From positions 1 through 15,153 of the forward strand of contig CAYQBU010000092.1 in assembly GCA_964415785.1 (NCBI GenBank): DNA of 15,153 nt, in the 5' to 3' direction. Below the pieces are notes generated by a model that was given only the letters and a program-made list of their open reading frames with translations, was not told the DNA's origin and made no database searches. Positions 13,369 through 15,153 of the stretch are shown piece by piece. The stretch's first letter is position 1, and every line of letters begins with the position of its first letter. The DNA comes from SLJM01 sp964415785. Lineage in GTDB: Bacteria > Myxococcota_A > Bradymonadia > Bradymonadales > Bradymonadaceae. Position numbers and translations under genes: made by a program.

Positions 13369-14544
13369 ATGAGTGATCGATTGAATCTGGTGACCGGTGC
13401 GATGGGATTTTCTGGAGCCTATGTCGTCAAGGAACTCCTGGAGCGTGGCGAGGAGGTGATCGCAACCGATCTGGGCTCGGCGATCAGTGATGAGGAGCGC
13501 CGGGAGGTGCTGGCGTCGATCGGACTGGATTTTGAGCATCCCAACGTGGAATGGGTGGCCTCGGACCTGCTGGATAAACGCTCCATGGAGCCTTTATTTG
13601 AGCGTGGGGTGACTCATATCTTCCATATTGCCTCGCTCTACGATTATAGCGCCAGTTACGAGGTATTGCGTCGAATCAATGTCGATGGCACCCGAAACCT
13701 GTTGGAGGTGGTGCGCTCAGGCTGCGATAGTCTGGAGCACTTCATCCACTGGTCGACCTGCGGTGTCTTTGGCAAGCCCTATACGGCTGCCGATGGCGAA
13801 AAGGTCAATATTCCCTTCGACGAGACCTGCTCGTCGCCAAAGAATACGCCGCCGGACGCCGAGGGCCCAGAGGGAACCCACCTGGTCAACGACTACTCGG
13901 TGACGAAGTGGGAACAGGAAAAGATGGTGTGGAGACTCTATGAGGAGGAGGACTTTCCGCTGACCGTGGTTCGCCCGGCGCCCATCTATGGGCCGGGAAG
14001 CAGCTATGGCCACGGGGGAATCATCCTCGCCATCGCATTGGGGTTGGTCCCGGCGATCCCCAGGGATGCGGAGAACTATATTACGACGTCGGTGCATGTC
14101 GAAGACATCGCGGGCTTTGCGATCTATGCCTCCGATCACCCGGAATTTATCGGCGAGGACTTCAATATCGTCGATAATAGCATCATCTCCTATCACAAAT
14201 TCCTCAACTATATCGCCTTGTTGACGGGACGAAAGATGCGGGATATTCCACTGGTCAAGGTCACCGCTCTGTATCCGATCATGGCACGAGCGTCCAAGGT
14301 GTGGACCTGGTTGCAGCAAAAGTTTGGGATTCCTCGGGTGCGCGTCTTCGAAGTCCAATCGGCGGAGTATATCAGCTCCAGCTATTGGCTGAGCAATCGC
14401 AAGACGCTGGAGGTGGGCTACGAGTATCGATATCCGGACGTCAAGGAGGGCCTCAAAGACACGGTGGCCTGGTTTCGCGATATGGGGTGGTTGACCGATA
14501 AGAGCAAGACCATGCAATCTGAAGGGGTAAGCGCAAAGTTATAG
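13369..14544 (+). CDS. NAD(P)-dependent epimerase/dehydratase (extended SDR)
   Basis: The 391-aa protein is an extended short-chain dehydrogenase of the 3-beta-hydroxysteroid-dehydrogenase/epimerase type. It has the nucleotide-binding motif TGAMGFSG at 9-16, an acidic residue after beta-2 in ATDLG (32-36) that favours NAD, the conserved Ser/Thr in HWSTCGVFG (127-135), and the catalytic pair in YSVTK (Tyr176, Lys180). The substrate cannot be read from these motifs; sugar-nucleotide, sterol-like or acyl substrates are all possible. ATG at 13369 was chosen because AGGA lies 5 nt upstream and the N-terminus then begins directly before the Rossmann strand; the frame is open to 13324. The next SDR gene follows after 63 bp in the same orientation, so the two may act in one pathway. 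Confidence 0.9.
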   Translation: MSDRLNLVTGAMGFSGAYVVKELLERGEEVIATDLGSAISDEERREVLASIGLDFEHPNVEWVASDLLDKRSMEPLFERGVTHIFHIASLYDYSASYEVLRRINVDGTRNLLEVVRSGCDSLEHFIHWSTCGVFGKPYTAADGEKVNIPFDETCSSPKNTPPDAEGPEGTHLVNDYSVTKWEQEKMVWRLYEEEDFPLTVVRPAPIYGPGSSYGHGGIILAIALGLVPAIPRDAENYITTSVHVEDIAGFAIYASDHPEFIGEDFNIVDNSIISYHKFLNYIALLTGRKMRDIPLVKVTALYPIMARASKVWTWLQQKFGIPRVRVFEVQSAEYISSSYWLSNRKTLEVGYEYRYPDVKEGLKDTVAWFRDMGWLTDKSKTMQSEGVSAKL

Positions 14545-14607
14545 GAGACCGCCCCAGATAGGCTGGCGTGGTCGCATGGCAATGAACCTGTATGGGAGAG
14601 GTATTGG

Positions 14608-15153
14608 ATGACGTATGTGGATGGGAAAAAGACATTGATCACCGGTGCGGCCAAGGGCATGGGCCGGTTGATGGCCGAGGAGTTTGGACAGCGGGGAGCG
14701 CATGTGATCCTCGTTGACCTGGATGAAGAGGGCCTGAACAAGGCGGTGGCCAACCTTCGAGGGCAGGGCGTGAAAGCAGATGGCTTTTGCCTCGATTTGT
14801 CGAGCAAGCAGGAGATCTACGCGTTGCGCGACGACGTCCACGAACAGATGGGCCGCATCGATATTCTGGTCAATAACGCCGGGGTGGTGACGGGAGGGAC
14901 GTTAGAGGAGGTCGATGACGCAGCCGATGAGTTGATGCTCGACGTCAATGTCAACGCTGTGCACTGGATGACGAAGGCCTTTATCAAGGATCTAAAGCAG
15001 GGCACGGATACCCATCTTGTGCAGTTGGCCAGTGCCGCCGGACAGGTGGGCGTGCCCGGTCAGGTGGTCTATTGCGCCAGCAAGTGGTTTGTCACCGGAT
15101 TTAGCGAAGCGCTGCGCCTGGAGCTTCAGAGCGGTGGCTTTGATCACGTCAGT
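14608..15153 (+). CDS. Short-chain dehydrogenase/reductase (partial, 3' end outside the window)
   Basis: The frame is open for 182 codons to the right edge. It is a classical SDR: TGAAKGMG cofactor motif at 12-19, VDLDE at 36-40 (acidic residue at the end of beta-2, favouring NAD), NNAG at 89-92, Ser142 in LASAAG, and the catalytic YCASK at 155-159. These enzymes oxidise or reduce alcohols and ketones with NAD(P). The start has a strong GGGAGAGG purine stretch about 7 nt upstream. Roughly 60-100 C-terminal residues, which set substrate specificity, lie beyond the window. It follows the epimerase gene by 63 bp and is probably cotranscribed. The substrate is unknown. Confidence 0.9.
   Translation, partial: MTYVDGKKTLITGAAKGMGRLMAEEFGQRGAHVILVDLDEEGLNKAVANLRGQGVKADGFCLDLSSKQEIYALRDDVHEQMGRIDILVNNAGVVTGGTLEEVDDAADELMLDVNVNAVHWMTKAFIKDLKQGTDTHLVQLASAAGQVGVPGQVVYCASKWFVTGFSEALRLELQSGGFDHVS

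Noticed and set aside
13717..14517. 266-aa minus-strand ORF opposite the epimerase gene
   Set aside because: The plus strand encodes intact SDR motifs; the minus frame is a shadow.

Overview
This is a moderately GC-rich, gene-dense bacterial window with 13 complete or nearly complete protein genes and one cut by the right edge. Several features suggest a delta-proteobacterium-like predatory or myxobacterial lineage (Myxococcota or Bradymonadales): Asn/Gly/Gln-rich linkers after lipoboxes, a Cys-rich C-terminal module on a large lipoprotein, a TMEM43-family protein and many predicted lipoproteins. This placement is inference; there is no rRNA or marker gene to confirm it. I saw no tRNA, rRNA, CRISPR array, phage gene or transposase gene.

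Layout. (1) 54-1466 (+) encodes a SEC-C metal-binding-motif protein. It runs tail-to-tail, with a 73-bp overlap, into a minus-strand operon (4076 to 1394): membrane-anchored NodB-type polysaccharide deacetylase, lipoprotein methionine sulfoxide reductase B, and an APH/choline-kinase-fold phosphotransferase. The first two overlap by ATGA and the third follows 8 bp later. (2) A long non-coding stretch, 4146-4471, holds a decayed copy of a repeat and an AT-rich palindrome. (3) A minus-strand SufR-like iron-sulfur winged-helix regulator (5125-4472) is divergent from a plus-strand ferredoxin-methyltransferase pair (5351-6360, ATGA overlap). A perfect interrupted palindrome lies in the ferredoxin promoter region. 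(4) A minus-strand operon (9209 to 6383) encodes a TMEM43-like membrane protein, a DUF309 protein and a PlsC-type acyltransferase. (5) A 253-bp element with 20-bp terminal inverted repeats (9246-9498) occupies most of the divergent promoter region between that operon and the next genes. (6) Plus-strand genes follow: a lipin/LNS2-like HAD phosphatase lipoprotein and a small exported, possibly beta-barrel protein (9603-11384); a large lipoprotein with a Cys-rich tail, followed by a good intrinsic terminator (11505-13245); then an extended-SDR epimerase/dehydrogenase and a classical SDR that runs off the window (13369 to the end).

How the genes fit together. The window is dominated by envelope and lipid functions: deacetylase, exported MsrB, acyltransferase, TMEM43-like protein, lipin-like phosphatase and exported proteins. 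It also carries one compact redox module, an Fe-S-sensing repressor facing a ferredoxin. The most interesting items are that module with its candidate operator, and the TIR-bounded repeat with its second, collapsed copy about 5 kb away.
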